Shown piece by piece: positions 8,393 through 16,739 of a stretch of DNA of 64,000 bases. The notes beneath the pieces are model-generated. The model was not told the origin of the DNA. It did not search any database and worked only from the letters and a program-made list of their open reading frames with translations. Source of the DNA: Ligilactobacillus salitolerans (GTDB lineage: Bacteria > Bacillota > Bacilli > Lactobacillales > Lactobacillaceae); assembly GCF_003864415.1 (NCBI RefSeq), contig NZ_BFFP01000007.1, forward strand, positions 1 to 64,000, written 5' to 3'. Made by a program: the position numbers and the translations under genes. Position 1 is the first letter of the stretch, and each line of letters opens with the position of its first letter.

Positions 8393-11300
8393 AATTGATA
8401 ATAATAGAGCAAGTGAAGTAAGAGAAAGATATCTGCAGGAAATTAGGAGGCTTCTTATTGGCCCTGGGTCAGAGAATATTACGACTAATTTAGAAAGTGA
8501 AATAATATCAGAAGCTCCAACACTTAGATACTTGACAGGAATCCTCTATTCAAAAAAGGATAGCGTTGTAGAAAACAAAGATTTGGATAAAGAGAATGAG
8601 GAATTGAATCAAGAAAACGATCCAGAAGAACAACCAACATTTATCGATAATAGTTTCAAGCCTTCAACTATTGGCATTTCCTTTTACTGTACCTCCGATT
8701 CGGGCATGGTACCTGTCGTTATAGATACAGCTTATTATAGTCCCATTAAAGATGTCGCTTTATCTTTACCGGAAGAAAGATATAAATTCTTGTTAAGAGC
8801 CCTAGAAAAATTGGATGTCTCTGTTTTAGAGTTTGACAATGAAAACTATAGAGTTGGTTTAAAAAACGTAGATGATCTTAATAGTCGAGATGAATCAATA
8901 AAAACTTTAATTGATCAAGTTCAGGATAAGGATGCGAAGGAATATATAAAGAAGCTCAGGTTTGTTAATTATCCGAAAAGTAAAAATGGAAATTGCTTTA
9001 AAAGACATGGATTTAAAAAGCAGCTTGAAATCAGTGTTGATAATTTAGGAAGTCAACAAGTTATAATCTCCTTGGAAGAAAATATAAACATCAAATTGAA
9101 TATCATTGTAGAGAATGTCCTTGAAAATTCTAGGATTAAATCTGTTACTCTGGTTTTAGAAAACCTTTCCGATAAAAATCTTTTCCAATCGAAGATAAGT
9201 GTAAATGCTAATAAAAAGGTTAGTTTTTTTTCAGCCGAGGAGGTACAAAAGCGGAAATTTAGACAGAACAATAACTCAGAAGAAATAAAAGAACATCTTA
9301 TGTACAGAAATAAAAAAACTTTTGCTTTTGGAAGAGGTGTAGCTGCGGTTTGGGATACAAATCTTGATAAACCATTTAAAATTGAAACAGAGTGTATACC
9401 TACCTACGAAATGATGCCCATGTCTTTTTCAATTTCAAACTTGGATTCAAATGTTCTGAGACCACAAAGCTATATAAATAATAATAAGGTTAAACAAATT
9501 GAATATTTGAAGAGTTTTGTTGCCGAATATGATAGTTGGATTTTAAAAACTAAACAAAAAATTTGTGAATTGGATCAAATTTTCAAAGAGTGCGCATCTG
9601 AAAATTTGAGAATATGTCATGAGTGCAGTGGAAGAATAAAGAAAACCATTGATCTTATTGACACTGATGATAAAGCATTAAAGACCTTCAGGCTGGCAAA
9701 CGAAACTATTTTATTGCAAAGAGTAAAGAGTCGATTGACCAAGGAACAGTGTTTTGATACCCATGATTATAAACAAGTAGATTTTGCTTGGCGTCCATTC
9801 CAGTTGGCGTTTATTTTATTGACATTTGAATCACTTATCAATAAAAATAGTGCAGAGAGGGACGTCGTGGATCTACTTTGGGTAAGTACCGGCGGAGGAA
9901 AGACGGAAGCATATCTTTTTGCAATAGCTGCTACAATTATTTATGGGCGCCTTTCCAGCAAAGCGTCTAAGTTTGGAACAACGGTAATCATGCGTTATAC
10001 TTTACGGTTATTAACAACACAACAATTTTCTCGAGCAGCAGCAATGATTTGTGCTTTGGAGTATATTAGAAAAAATCGGCAAGACTTGGGTGAAGAAGTT
10101 ATAAGCTTGGGATTGTGGATTGGAAATAAAAGTACCCCTAGTTCAAGAAAGGAAGCAATAAAGATTCTTACTGAAATGGGGAATGAGGATAATCTGGAAA
10201 GTGCTTTAGCAAAAAATCAATTTCAATTATTGGAATGCCCTTGGTGTCATGAAAAATATAGTATAATTCCAGAAAATAATAGATTTGGGACAAATGGTTG
10301 GGGGTATAAGGCATTACGCTCCAAAAAAGGGCAATTTGATATGAGGTGCTTAACCAATGATTGTCCATTCTCAAAAGGGTTACCTGTTTATGTAGTTGAC
10401 GAAACGATTTACAAAAATAAACCCACATTATTATTTTCTACTGTTGATAAATTTGCTCAAGTTCCTTTGAGGGCAGAAGCTGGTAATTTGTTTGGGTCTT
10501 TTATGGAGGATATCACACGTCCTGAATTAGTCATTCAGGATGAGCTTCATTTAATTTCTGGACCTTTGGGGAGTATTGTTGGATTATATGAATCTGGATT
10601 TGACTATATTTTGCAGAGTTCTGAAAGTAATCCTAAATATATTGCATCCACAGCAACCATCAAAAATTCTGCTGAACAGATTAAGAATCTATTTGATCGT
10701 AGAGTTTTTCAGTTTCCGCCAGACGGAATTTCACAGGAAGACAATTTTTTTGTTAGAGAAAATCAAAATACAAGGGGAAGAAAGTATGTTGGAGTGATGG
10801 CAAATGGCAAAACTCAGGTCACGGCTGAAGTTAGGCTTTTATCTGCCATGTTACAAAGCATTAAGACTTTAAGGCTTTCCCAAGATGAGGAAGAACTATA
10901 TTGGACTGTTGTATCTTACTTCAATAGTATGAGAGAATTGGGAAAAGCATCAAGTTTGTTGAGAGATGATGTCCATGATCAAATTGAAAAAATAAGTAAG
11001 CGTGAAATGAACAATCCAAGAGTTTTGCTTCAAAACAACGCAGTTGAATTAACTTCTAGAGTTAAAAGTGGGGAGATCCCAAATACACTCGATAAACTCT
11101 CTATATCGCATGCTGAGAGGGAAGATCATGCTGTTGATACTCTTATCGCAACAAACATGTTTTCCGTTGGTGTTGATGTTGGTAGGTTGAATAACATGCT
11201 TGTTGTTGGTCAACCGAAGCTTACTTCAGAATATATTCAAGCAACAAGTAGAGTTGGCAGAGAGAATCTAGGTATGGTTTTCACTCTTTACAATTCTATG

Positions 11301-11780
11301 AGAAGCAGGGATAGGTCACATTATGAAACGTTTACATCATATCATGAGAGCCTATACCGCTATGTAGAACCAACGAGTGTAACCCCTTTCTCTGTTCCAG
11401 CTATGAAAAAAGCAATCGCGGCTGTAATTGTTTCAATGGTGAGAAATACGGTTCCAGAAATGAGAAATGAAAATCAGGCGGGCCTAATATTGCAACACCA
11501 GCAAGAATTAAGTCAAATCTGTGATTTTTTGTTCGATAGAATTAAAGAAGTAGATTCGGAAAATCACTTGTATTTCAATGATGCAAGAAAAGAAATAAAT
11601 AATTTCTTGCAACAGTGGATAGATATGGCAGAAGAAAATGAGGAGCTCTTCTACTACAAGGGTAGTGATGAATATGCTCAAACGTTGTTAACTTCTTTTG
11701 ATCAGCGTGCTAATGGACTTGCTATTCCAGTCATGGGGTCAATGAGAAATGTTGATAAGCAATCAAGATTTATATTTTGA
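8385..11780 (+). CDS. drmA: DISARM helicase-domain protein DrmA
   Basis: The 1131-residue product has the helicase signatures in order: Walker A TGGGKTEAYLF near residue 502, the Walker B/DExH box IQDELHL near 718, STATIKNS just after, and the C-terminal motifs TNMFSVGVDVGRLN and QATSRVGRE near 930-955. A Cys-rich insert (LECPWCHEKY near 613, and CLTNDCPF) lies between motifs I and II and probably binds zinc. This order and length fit DrmA, the DISARM core helicase that forms the DrmAB complex with the DUF1998 protein encoded next. The ATG at 8385 overlaps the end of the preceding gene. It acts on incoming phage DNA in the cytoplasm; that role is known for the family and inferred here. Confidence 0.88.
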   Translation: MVEIDNNRASEVRERYLQEIRRLLIGPGSENITTNLESEIISEAPTLRYLTGILYSKKDSVVENKDLDKENEELNQENDPEEQPTFIDNSFKPSTIGISFYCTSDSGMVPVVIDTAYYSPIKDVALSLPEERYKFLLRALEKLDVSVLEFDNENYRVGLKNVDDLNSRDESIKTLIDQVQDKDAKEYIKKLRFVNYPKSKNGNCFKRHGFKKQLEISVDNLGSQQVIISLEENINIKLNIIVENVLENSRIKSVTLVLENLSDKNLFQSKISVNANKKVSFFSAEEVQKRKFRQNNNSEEIKEHLMYRNKKTFAFGRGVAAVWDTNLDKPFKIETECIPTYEMMPMSFSISNLDSNVLRPQSYINNNKVKQIEYLKSFVAEYDSWILKTKQKICELDQIFKECASENLRICHECSGRIKKTIDLIDTDDKALKTFRLANETILLQRVKSRLTKEQCFDTHDYKQVDFAWRPFQLAFILLTFESLINKNSAERDVVDLLWVSTGGGKTEAYLFAIAATIIYGRLSSKASKFGTTVIMRYTLRLLTTQQFSRAAAMICALEYIRKNRQDLGEEVISLGLWIGNKSTPSSRKEAIKILTEMGNEDNLESALAKNQFQLLECPWCHEKYSIIPENNRFGTNGWGYKALRSKKGQFDMRCLTNDCPFSKGLPVYVVDETIYKNKPTLLFSTVDKFAQVPLRAEAGNLFGSFMEDITRPELVIQDELHLISGPLGSIVGLYESGFDYILQSSESNPKYIASTATIKNSAEQIKNLFDRRVFQFPPDGISQEDNFFVRENQNTRGRKYVGVMANGKTQVTAEVRLLSAMLQSIKTLRLSQDEEELYWTVVSYFNSMRELGKASSLLRDDVHDQIEKISKREMNNPRVLLQNNAVELTSRVKSGEIPNTLDKLSISHAEREDHAVDTLIATNMFSVGVDVGRLNNMLVVGQPKLTSEYIQATSRVGRENLGMVFTLYNSMRSRDRSHYETFTSYHESLYRYVEPTSVTPFSVPAMKKAIAAVIVSMVRNTVPEMRNENQAGLILQHQQELSQICDFLFDRIKEVDSENHLYFNDARKEINNFLQQWIDMAEENEELFYYKGSDEYAQTLLTSFDQRANGLAIPVMGSMRNVDKQSRFIF

Positions 11781-11802
11781 TTAATTTGGGAGGTATGTTA
11801 GA

Positions 11803-13689
11803 TTGACAAATTTTAATGGGACAGACCCATCAATGGCAGTTAGAAGAGCACAGCTCATTACACCCTATGGAATAGGGGCACTCACTGACATTAACAACCA
11901 ATCCGTAATGATCATGGGATCTAAATATTGGAAGTGGAATAATAATGACAAAGAACAATTTCATGATATAAGGCTTGAAAGGGTGATGGGGGCAAACTAC
12001 TTCATAGAACCACCAACCAAAGATACAGGAAGTGTTAAAGTTACCAGATTCCCCAATTGGTTGTTTTCTCCCAAAACAAAGAAATTAAAAACCTTCGAGG
12101 AGTGGAAAAGTGCCTTAAAATTTGCATCACCATCGTTTGATAAAAAACCATATGAGTTTTTTAAATCAGAAAAAATTTACTTAGTCCCAGTTAGATTTAT
12201 GTGTACGTGTCGCAATGGTCACGTTCAAGATTTTCCTTGGTTTGAATGGGCTCATTTGAATAAGAAAGATGGAGAAGATCAGCTAAGGATGAAACATGAA
12301 TTAAGTCTATTTTCTTCAAGTGTGTCAGATAGTATTTCAAGTATAATTGTAAAATGTACTTGTGGTTGTGAAAATTCACTAAGAGGGATTTTCGATACAG
12401 ATGGTGGATTTGCAAAGAACTTGGAGAAAATACAGGTTAAATGTCACGGAAAATTTATTTGGGATCTTGAAAAAGATGTGGAAGAGGATATTAAAGATTG
12501 TGATCAGCCTTTACAAACGGTTCTTAGGAATGCGAATAACTTTTATTTTCCTAATATAGTGAGTTCAGTAAATATCCCATTTAGTGAAAACAAGAATATT
12601 GAAAAAATAAAAAGTAATCCAGTATTTATAACACTAGAAAAATTATTGTCGCAACAATCTATGCCCGAAGAATATTTGAAAACAACGAATGCTGCAAATC
12701 TTATTTCTCTTTTGGCAAGTGACACCTTTTTGACAGAAGAACAAGTTAGAGATGCTATTGTTGAAGATCAATTGGAAATTAAGAGTGATGAAGATGTTAC
12801 AGTTGAGGACTACAGATATGATGAGTATCAAGTGTTGATGGGGGTGAAGGATTTTGACAAGAATTCTGGCAGACTGAATATAACAGAATGTAATTTTAAA
12901 AATCAAAGCTTTCATGGGCTCGAAGAAAAAATTGGAAAATTAACTTTAGTAAACCAGCTAGAAGTCGTGAATGTCTTGAAAAGTTATAGTCGGATTGAAC
13001 CCACCGATTCAGAACGTATGGTTGAATTACAACAAGAGGAGAATCCAAGTTCATATCATAGAGTTTCGGAGGTTTCCTTGATTAATAATATCGATAGATC
13101 ATATGTAGGCATTAAAAATCTTGGAGAAGGCATCTTTGTCAGTTTAGATAAAAAGATGGTAAATTTGTGGAAAAAGCGACTCTTAAATAGTAAAATTGAA
13201 TCAAAAATTAATAGGAAAATAAAAAATAATATACATGAAGATGAGTTGAAGTACATTACTCCTGTATTTTATCTCATTCACACTTTGTCCCATTTATTAA
13301 TAAGAGAACTTAATGCATACTGCGGCTATTCTTCTTCCGCTCTTAAAGAACGAATATATTTTTCAGAAAAAAAGGGCAAAGAGATGTATGGTCTACTTAT
13401 TTATACTTCTAGTTCCGATTCGGAAGGAACATTGGGAGGACTTGTAAAACAATGTCTTCCTGAGAGATTCTTTAAAATTCTTAATTCAGCTATTGAAAAA
13501 GCAAGATGGTGCAGTTATGACCCAGTCTGTATCGGAACGGATTCGCAAGGGAGAGATTCTCTTAATTCTGCAGCTTGTCATGCATGTACCTTAATTTCCG
13601 AAACAAGCTGTGATAAGATGAATTCATTCTTGGACAGGACTGTATTGATTGGGAGCCCTGAAGAATTAAGTTTGGGATATTTTAATTAA
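11803..13689 (+). CDS. drmB: DISARM DUF1998 protein DrmB
   Basis: The 628-residue product starts at TTG with GGGAGG eight bases before, 22 bp after drmA. A zinc-finger-like CTCRNGHVQDFPW lies near residue 133, with CTCGC soon after. The C-terminal third has the DUF1998 signatures: HTLSHLLIRELNAYCGYSSS near 492, YTSSSDSEGTLGGL, and a closing cysteine cluster CSYDPVC...ACHACTLISETSC near 570-605. DrmB partners DrmA and is part of the core of both known DISARM classes. The gene directly after drmB in described class 2 systems is usually drmC (phospholipase D fold); here only a short gap and the methylase follow. Confidence 0.88.
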   Translation: MTNFNGTDPSMAVRRAQLITPYGIGALTDINNQSVMIMGSKYWKWNNNDKEQFHDIRLERVMGANYFIEPPTKDTGSVKVTRFPNWLFSPKTKKLKTFEEWKSALKFASPSFDKKPYEFFKSEKIYLVPVRFMCTCRNGHVQDFPWFEWAHLNKKDGEDQLRMKHELSLFSSSVSDSISSIIVKCTCGCENSLRGIFDTDGGFAKNLEKIQVKCHGKFIWDLEKDVEEDIKDCDQPLQTVLRNANNFYFPNIVSSVNIPFSENKNIEKIKSNPVFITLEKLLSQQSMPEEYLKTTNAANLISLLASDTFLTEEQVRDAIVEDQLEIKSDEDVTVEDYRYDEYQVLMGVKDFDKNSGRLNITECNFKNQSFHGLEEKIGKLTLVNQLEVVNVLKSYSRIEPTDSERMVELQQEENPSSYHRVSEVSLINNIDRSYVGIKNLGEGIFVSLDKKMVNLWKKRLLNSKIESKINRKIKNNIHEDELKYITPVFYLIHTLSHLLIRELNAYCGYSSSALKERIYFSEKKGKEMYGLLIYTSSSDSEGTLGGLVKQCLPERFFKILNSAIEKARWCSYDPVCIGTDSQGRDSLNSAACHACTLISETSCDKMNSFLDRTVLIGSPEELSLGYFN

Positions 13690-13859
13690 TTTCTTTCGAA
13701 AGAAATTTCATATCTAAATCTTAGATATGAATAGGCACAAACCCTTAGTTTTGTTAGAAAATGTTATTTTATTTAAAATTGTTTAGTATATTTCTGATGA
13801 GATATACGTTAAACTTGTTTTTAAAAGGCTGTGAAAACAATAAAGTGGAAGGAACACAC

Positions 13860-15149
13860 ATGTCTATAAATAATCTTAAAATTATTGATCTTTTTTCGGG
13901 GGCAGGTGGGCTTACAGAAGGATTCAGATCACCAATATTTGATATTATTGCACATGTTGAAAAAGATAAAGCCGCTTGTGCAACTCTTCGTCTTCGTGAT
14001 TGCTTTTATTACTTGAAGGAAAACAAGCATCAAAATATTTACTATGATTTTTTAGCAGGACGAATTTCAAAGGAAAAAATGTATTCCATGGTTCCAGATG
14101 AAATTTTATCGAAGACAATTAATATTGAAATAAATAATAATACTTTAAATGGGATATTTGAAAAGCTTGATACAAGCATAAAAAAACAGACTAAAATATT
14201 TGCAATCATTGGCGGACCGCCTTGCCAAGCATATTCAACTATTGGTAGAGGGCGAAATAGTGCAAAAAAGAAAGATGACCTCCGTATTTATTTATACAGA
14301 TACTACATTGAGTTTTTAAAAAAATACAAACCGGAATTTTTTATTTTTGAAAATGTCAAAGGCTTGTTAAGTTTTAAAGATTTTGATGGTAAATACTTGT
14401 TGAATAAAAAAAACAATGTACTTGGAGGAATTATGTATGAGGAGTTTAAAGCATGTGGGTATGAGTTAGATTTTCGTATCATAAATACTCAGGACTATGG
14501 TATACCTCAGAAAAGGGAGAGAATTGTACTTTTTGGTGTCAAAGCCGGGAACTTGAATGCAATTTCTACGTTTTTTCAAGAGTTGGCTGGGCTAAAAGAT
14601 AGAACTGTAAATTTGAAAGAGGCATTCTTTGATCTACCGAAAATGAATGCTGGCGAGACAAAAAATGTTTATTCTAATGAGCCAAATCAGTATATAAAAA
14701 AATACTATAGAAAAGAAATTGATGTCCCATTAACCCAGAATACATCTCGGCCAAATAATGCGCGAGATCTTGCTATCTATAGAGAAGTAGTTATGGCGAA
14801 ACAAAATAAACATAACCTGAAGTATAATGAGTTGTCAGAAGAATTAAAAACTCACAAAAATATGAATATGTTTTTAGACAGGTATAAAGCCTTGTCTTGG
14901 AGTGCTCCTTCGCATACAGTAGTAGCCCATATTGCAAAAGATGGGCATTATTATATTCACCCAGATTTATCTCAAAATCGGTCGATAACTGTCAGAGAAG
15001 CAGCTAGAATTCAAAGTTTTCCTGATGATTTTTTCTTTGAAAATTCTAGAACTAATGCTTTTATGCAAATAGGGAATGCAGTACCTCCAATTCTCAGTAA
15101 AAAAATTGCAAAGGCTATCATACAAACATGTAAAAGAGCTGTTTTATAG
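13860..15149 (+). CDS. drmMII: DNA (cytosine-5) methyltransferase, DISARM type DrmMII
   Basis: The 429-residue product shows the m5C methylase motifs in order: I IIDLFSGAGGLTEGF (9-23), IV IGGPPCQAYST near 116 with the catalytic Cys, VI FENVKGLL near 163, VIII QDYGIPQKRERIV near 210, and IX/X REAARIQSFPDDFF and QIGNAVPP near the end. The start is ATG 13860 with AAGGAA in front; an earlier ATG 99 bp upstream has no ribosome site and adds a segment outside the fold. In class 2 DISARM this enzyme marks host DNA as self. The target-recognition region lies between motifs VIII and IX and cannot be read for specificity. It could also act as a solitary or type II methylase, but no endonuclease gene is near. 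Confidence 0.85.
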   Translation: MSINNLKIIDLFSGAGGLTEGFRSPIFDIIAHVEKDKAACATLRLRDCFYYLKENKHQNIYYDFLAGRISKEKMYSMVPDEILSKTINIEINNNTLNGIFEKLDTSIKKQTKIFAIIGGPPCQAYSTIGRGRNSAKKKDDLRIYLYRYYIEFLKKYKPEFFIFENVKGLLSFKDFDGKYLLNKKNNVLGGIMYEEFKACGYELDFRIINTQDYGIPQKRERIVLFGVKAGNLNAISTFFQELAGLKDRTVNLKEAFFDLPKMNAGETKNVYSNEPNQYIKKYYRKEIDVPLTQNTSRPNNARDLAIYREVVMAKQNKHNLKYNELSEELKTHKNMNMFLDRYKALSWSAPSHTVVAHIAKDGHYYIHPDLSQNRSITVREAARIQSFPDDFFFENSRTNAFMQIGNAVPPILSKKIAKAIIQTCKRAVL

Positions 15150-15273
15150 TTAAATCTTTGGTTTGCAATTGAACTGACTTTAAGTAATGGCGGAAAAGTG
15201 GTAAGTAGTGCGCAATGACATCCAATTCTCTAAGTTCGCTCTGTTGGATTGGATTCAAAGATAATATCCGCTG

Positions 15274-15315
15274 AAAAAGAGGCGTAAAGTTCGTAATGAA
15301 CTTTGCACCTCTTTT
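15274..15315 (+). terminator. Terminator of the defence island
   Basis: GAGGCGTAAAGTTC pairs with GAACTTTGCACCTC over a 5-base loop, with one mismatch and one G-U pair, followed by TTTT. It closes the island about 125 bp after the methylase stop. Confidence 0.6.
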
Positions 15316-15447
15316 CTGGGTTAAGCAATCGGAATTTTATTTTCTGCATTTTTTTTAAAATTGTGGACAAACCGCTTGTAAAATACAGAAATGTTCTTCA
15401 ACAGCCTAGATTTGAGTCAAATTATTAGATACGATTATGTATAATTT

Positions 15448-15615
15448 TCAGTTTACCAACTGTTTCTTTTCTTCTGGTGTTAAATACTTATTGGCGCTAT
15501 TAATCTGCCGACAGTTATAAAAGCCTTCGATATAGCTAAATTGAGCTCTATTCGCACTGTTAGAATCCTGAGATGTTTGCTGGTAGACTTCCAAATTTAG
15601 AACGATAAATCTCTT
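15448..15615 (-). mobile_element. IS3-family transposase fragment (C-terminal end only)
   Basis: Translated on the minus strand, this stretch ends with a normal stop and reads ...QFSYIEGFYNCRQINSA, then NKYLTPEEKKQLVN. That matches the C-terminal end of IS3-family transposases (typically YIEGFYN.RR.HSALGYLSP). Nothing upstream of about 15615 in that frame belongs to the family, so only the last ~55 codons remain. The fragment sits between the defence island terminator and the MupG-like gene, and marks a former insertion at the island edge. The rest of 15150-15660 shows no gene. Confidence 0.65.
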
Positions 15616-15662
15616 GGAAGAGGAAGTTAATTTTTAAATCAAAGTCAATAGGGGTGAGTATT

Positions 15663-16718
15663 TTGTTAGGTTTTTCAGTATACTTAAGCAGTCCAATCAC
15701 AGAAAAGGTTCAGGCAAGAATTGAACGATTTGCCAAATCAGGTTTTACAGGTGTTTTCACTTCGCTTAATCTGCCGGAGGATGATCCAGCGGTTTTGCTG
15801 GATCGTTTAGCAGCTTTAGGTCAGCAATGCCAATCATTGAATCTGGAATTAACTGTCGACATTTCGACACGAGCCCAGAAACGGACGGGTTTGAATTTAA
15901 CTCAGCCTGAAAAGATAGCTGAGTTAGGAGTTGCTAGACTGCGCATGGATGAAGGAATTTCGATGAAAGAAATTGCTGATTTGTCGCAAAGCATTGGTAT
16001 TGCCTTGAATGCCAGCACTTTAAGTGATGAAGATGTGCAGACACTACAAGCTGATCAGGCGAACTTTGCCAACATCGAAGCCTGGCATAACTACTATCCC
16101 CGTAAAAATACTGGTCTAGGTGAAGAGTGGTTTCAAGAACGCAACATCTGGCTGCATGAACACGGCATTCAAGTAACAGCTTTTGTTCCTGGTGACCGCG
16201 GCTTGCGCGGACCAGTTTATGCTGGTTTGCCAAGCCTGGAAAGTGCGCGTTACCAGCATCCTTTAGCTGCTGCATTGGATCTGCAGCAACTTGACGTGGA
16301 TCAGATTGATATCGGTGATCAAAATCTGTTACAAGATACTTTGGCCCAATTTGATGCTTATTTCGATCATAGTGTTTTATTATTACATCTGTTGACCAAC
16401 AGCACACTACCTAAGTATATGCAAGACGGCAACCTCTACCTCCACCAGCGCCCAGACGTTGCCCGTGATGTGGTGCGCTTGGTAGAGGGGCGTGCTTTGA
16501 ATCAGGAGACGATCGAACCGGCCAATATTTTGCCGCGCAAACGGGGTGCGGTGACTTTGGACAACAAGCTGGCTTTGCGTTATCAAGGCGAGCTGGAGAT
16601 CGTCAAGCGTGATCTGCCGGCTGATCCGACAGTCAATGTGCTAGGTTATATCCAGGCAAATGAACTGGATCTGCTGGAACATTGTGGTCCAGGTCAAGCA
16701 ATTCAGTTAGTCTTTTAA
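15663..16718 (+). CDS. MupG-like 6-phospho-N-acetylmuramidase (DUF871 family)
   Basis: About 351 residues in the DUF871 layout: an N-terminal TIM-barrel domain from LGFSVYLSSPITEKVQARIE through GFTGVFTSLNLPEDDP, and a C-terminal beta domain (RGAVTLDNKLALRYQGELEI). Family members such as MupG split 6-phospho-MurNAc-GlcNAc in the cytoplasm during cell-wall sugar recycling. DMSTR-like LTVDISTRAQKRTG and the WHNYYPRKNTGL stretch fit the sugar-phosphate binding loops of the family. The start TTG 15663 is preferred because a GGGGTGAG site lies a few bases ahead, whereas the GTG at 15654 is inside that site. No murQ or PTS gene is adjacent, so the link to recycling rests on the family. Confidence 0.75.
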   Translation: MLGFSVYLSSPITEKVQARIERFAKSGFTGVFTSLNLPEDDPAVLLDRLAALGQQCQSLNLELTVDISTRAQKRTGLNLTQPEKIAELGVARLRMDEGISMKEIADLSQSIGIALNASTLSDEDVQTLQADQANFANIEAWHNYYPRKNTGLGEEWFQERNIWLHEHGIQVTAFVPGDRGLRGPVYAGLPSLESARYQHPLAAALDLQQLDVDQIDIGDQNLLQDTLAQFDAYFDHSVLLLHLLTNSTLPKYMQDGNLYLHQRPDVARDVVRLVEGRALNQETIEPANILPRKRGAVTLDNKLALRYQGELEIVKRDLPADPTVNVLGYIQANELDLLEHCGPGQAIQLVF

Positions 16719-16739
16719 TTTGAGAAAGGAGAGTAGGCA

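Noticed and set aside
13860-15149. Methylase as part of a type II restriction-modification system
   Set aside because: No endonuclease-like gene is adjacent, and the gene sits in one operon with drmA and drmB.
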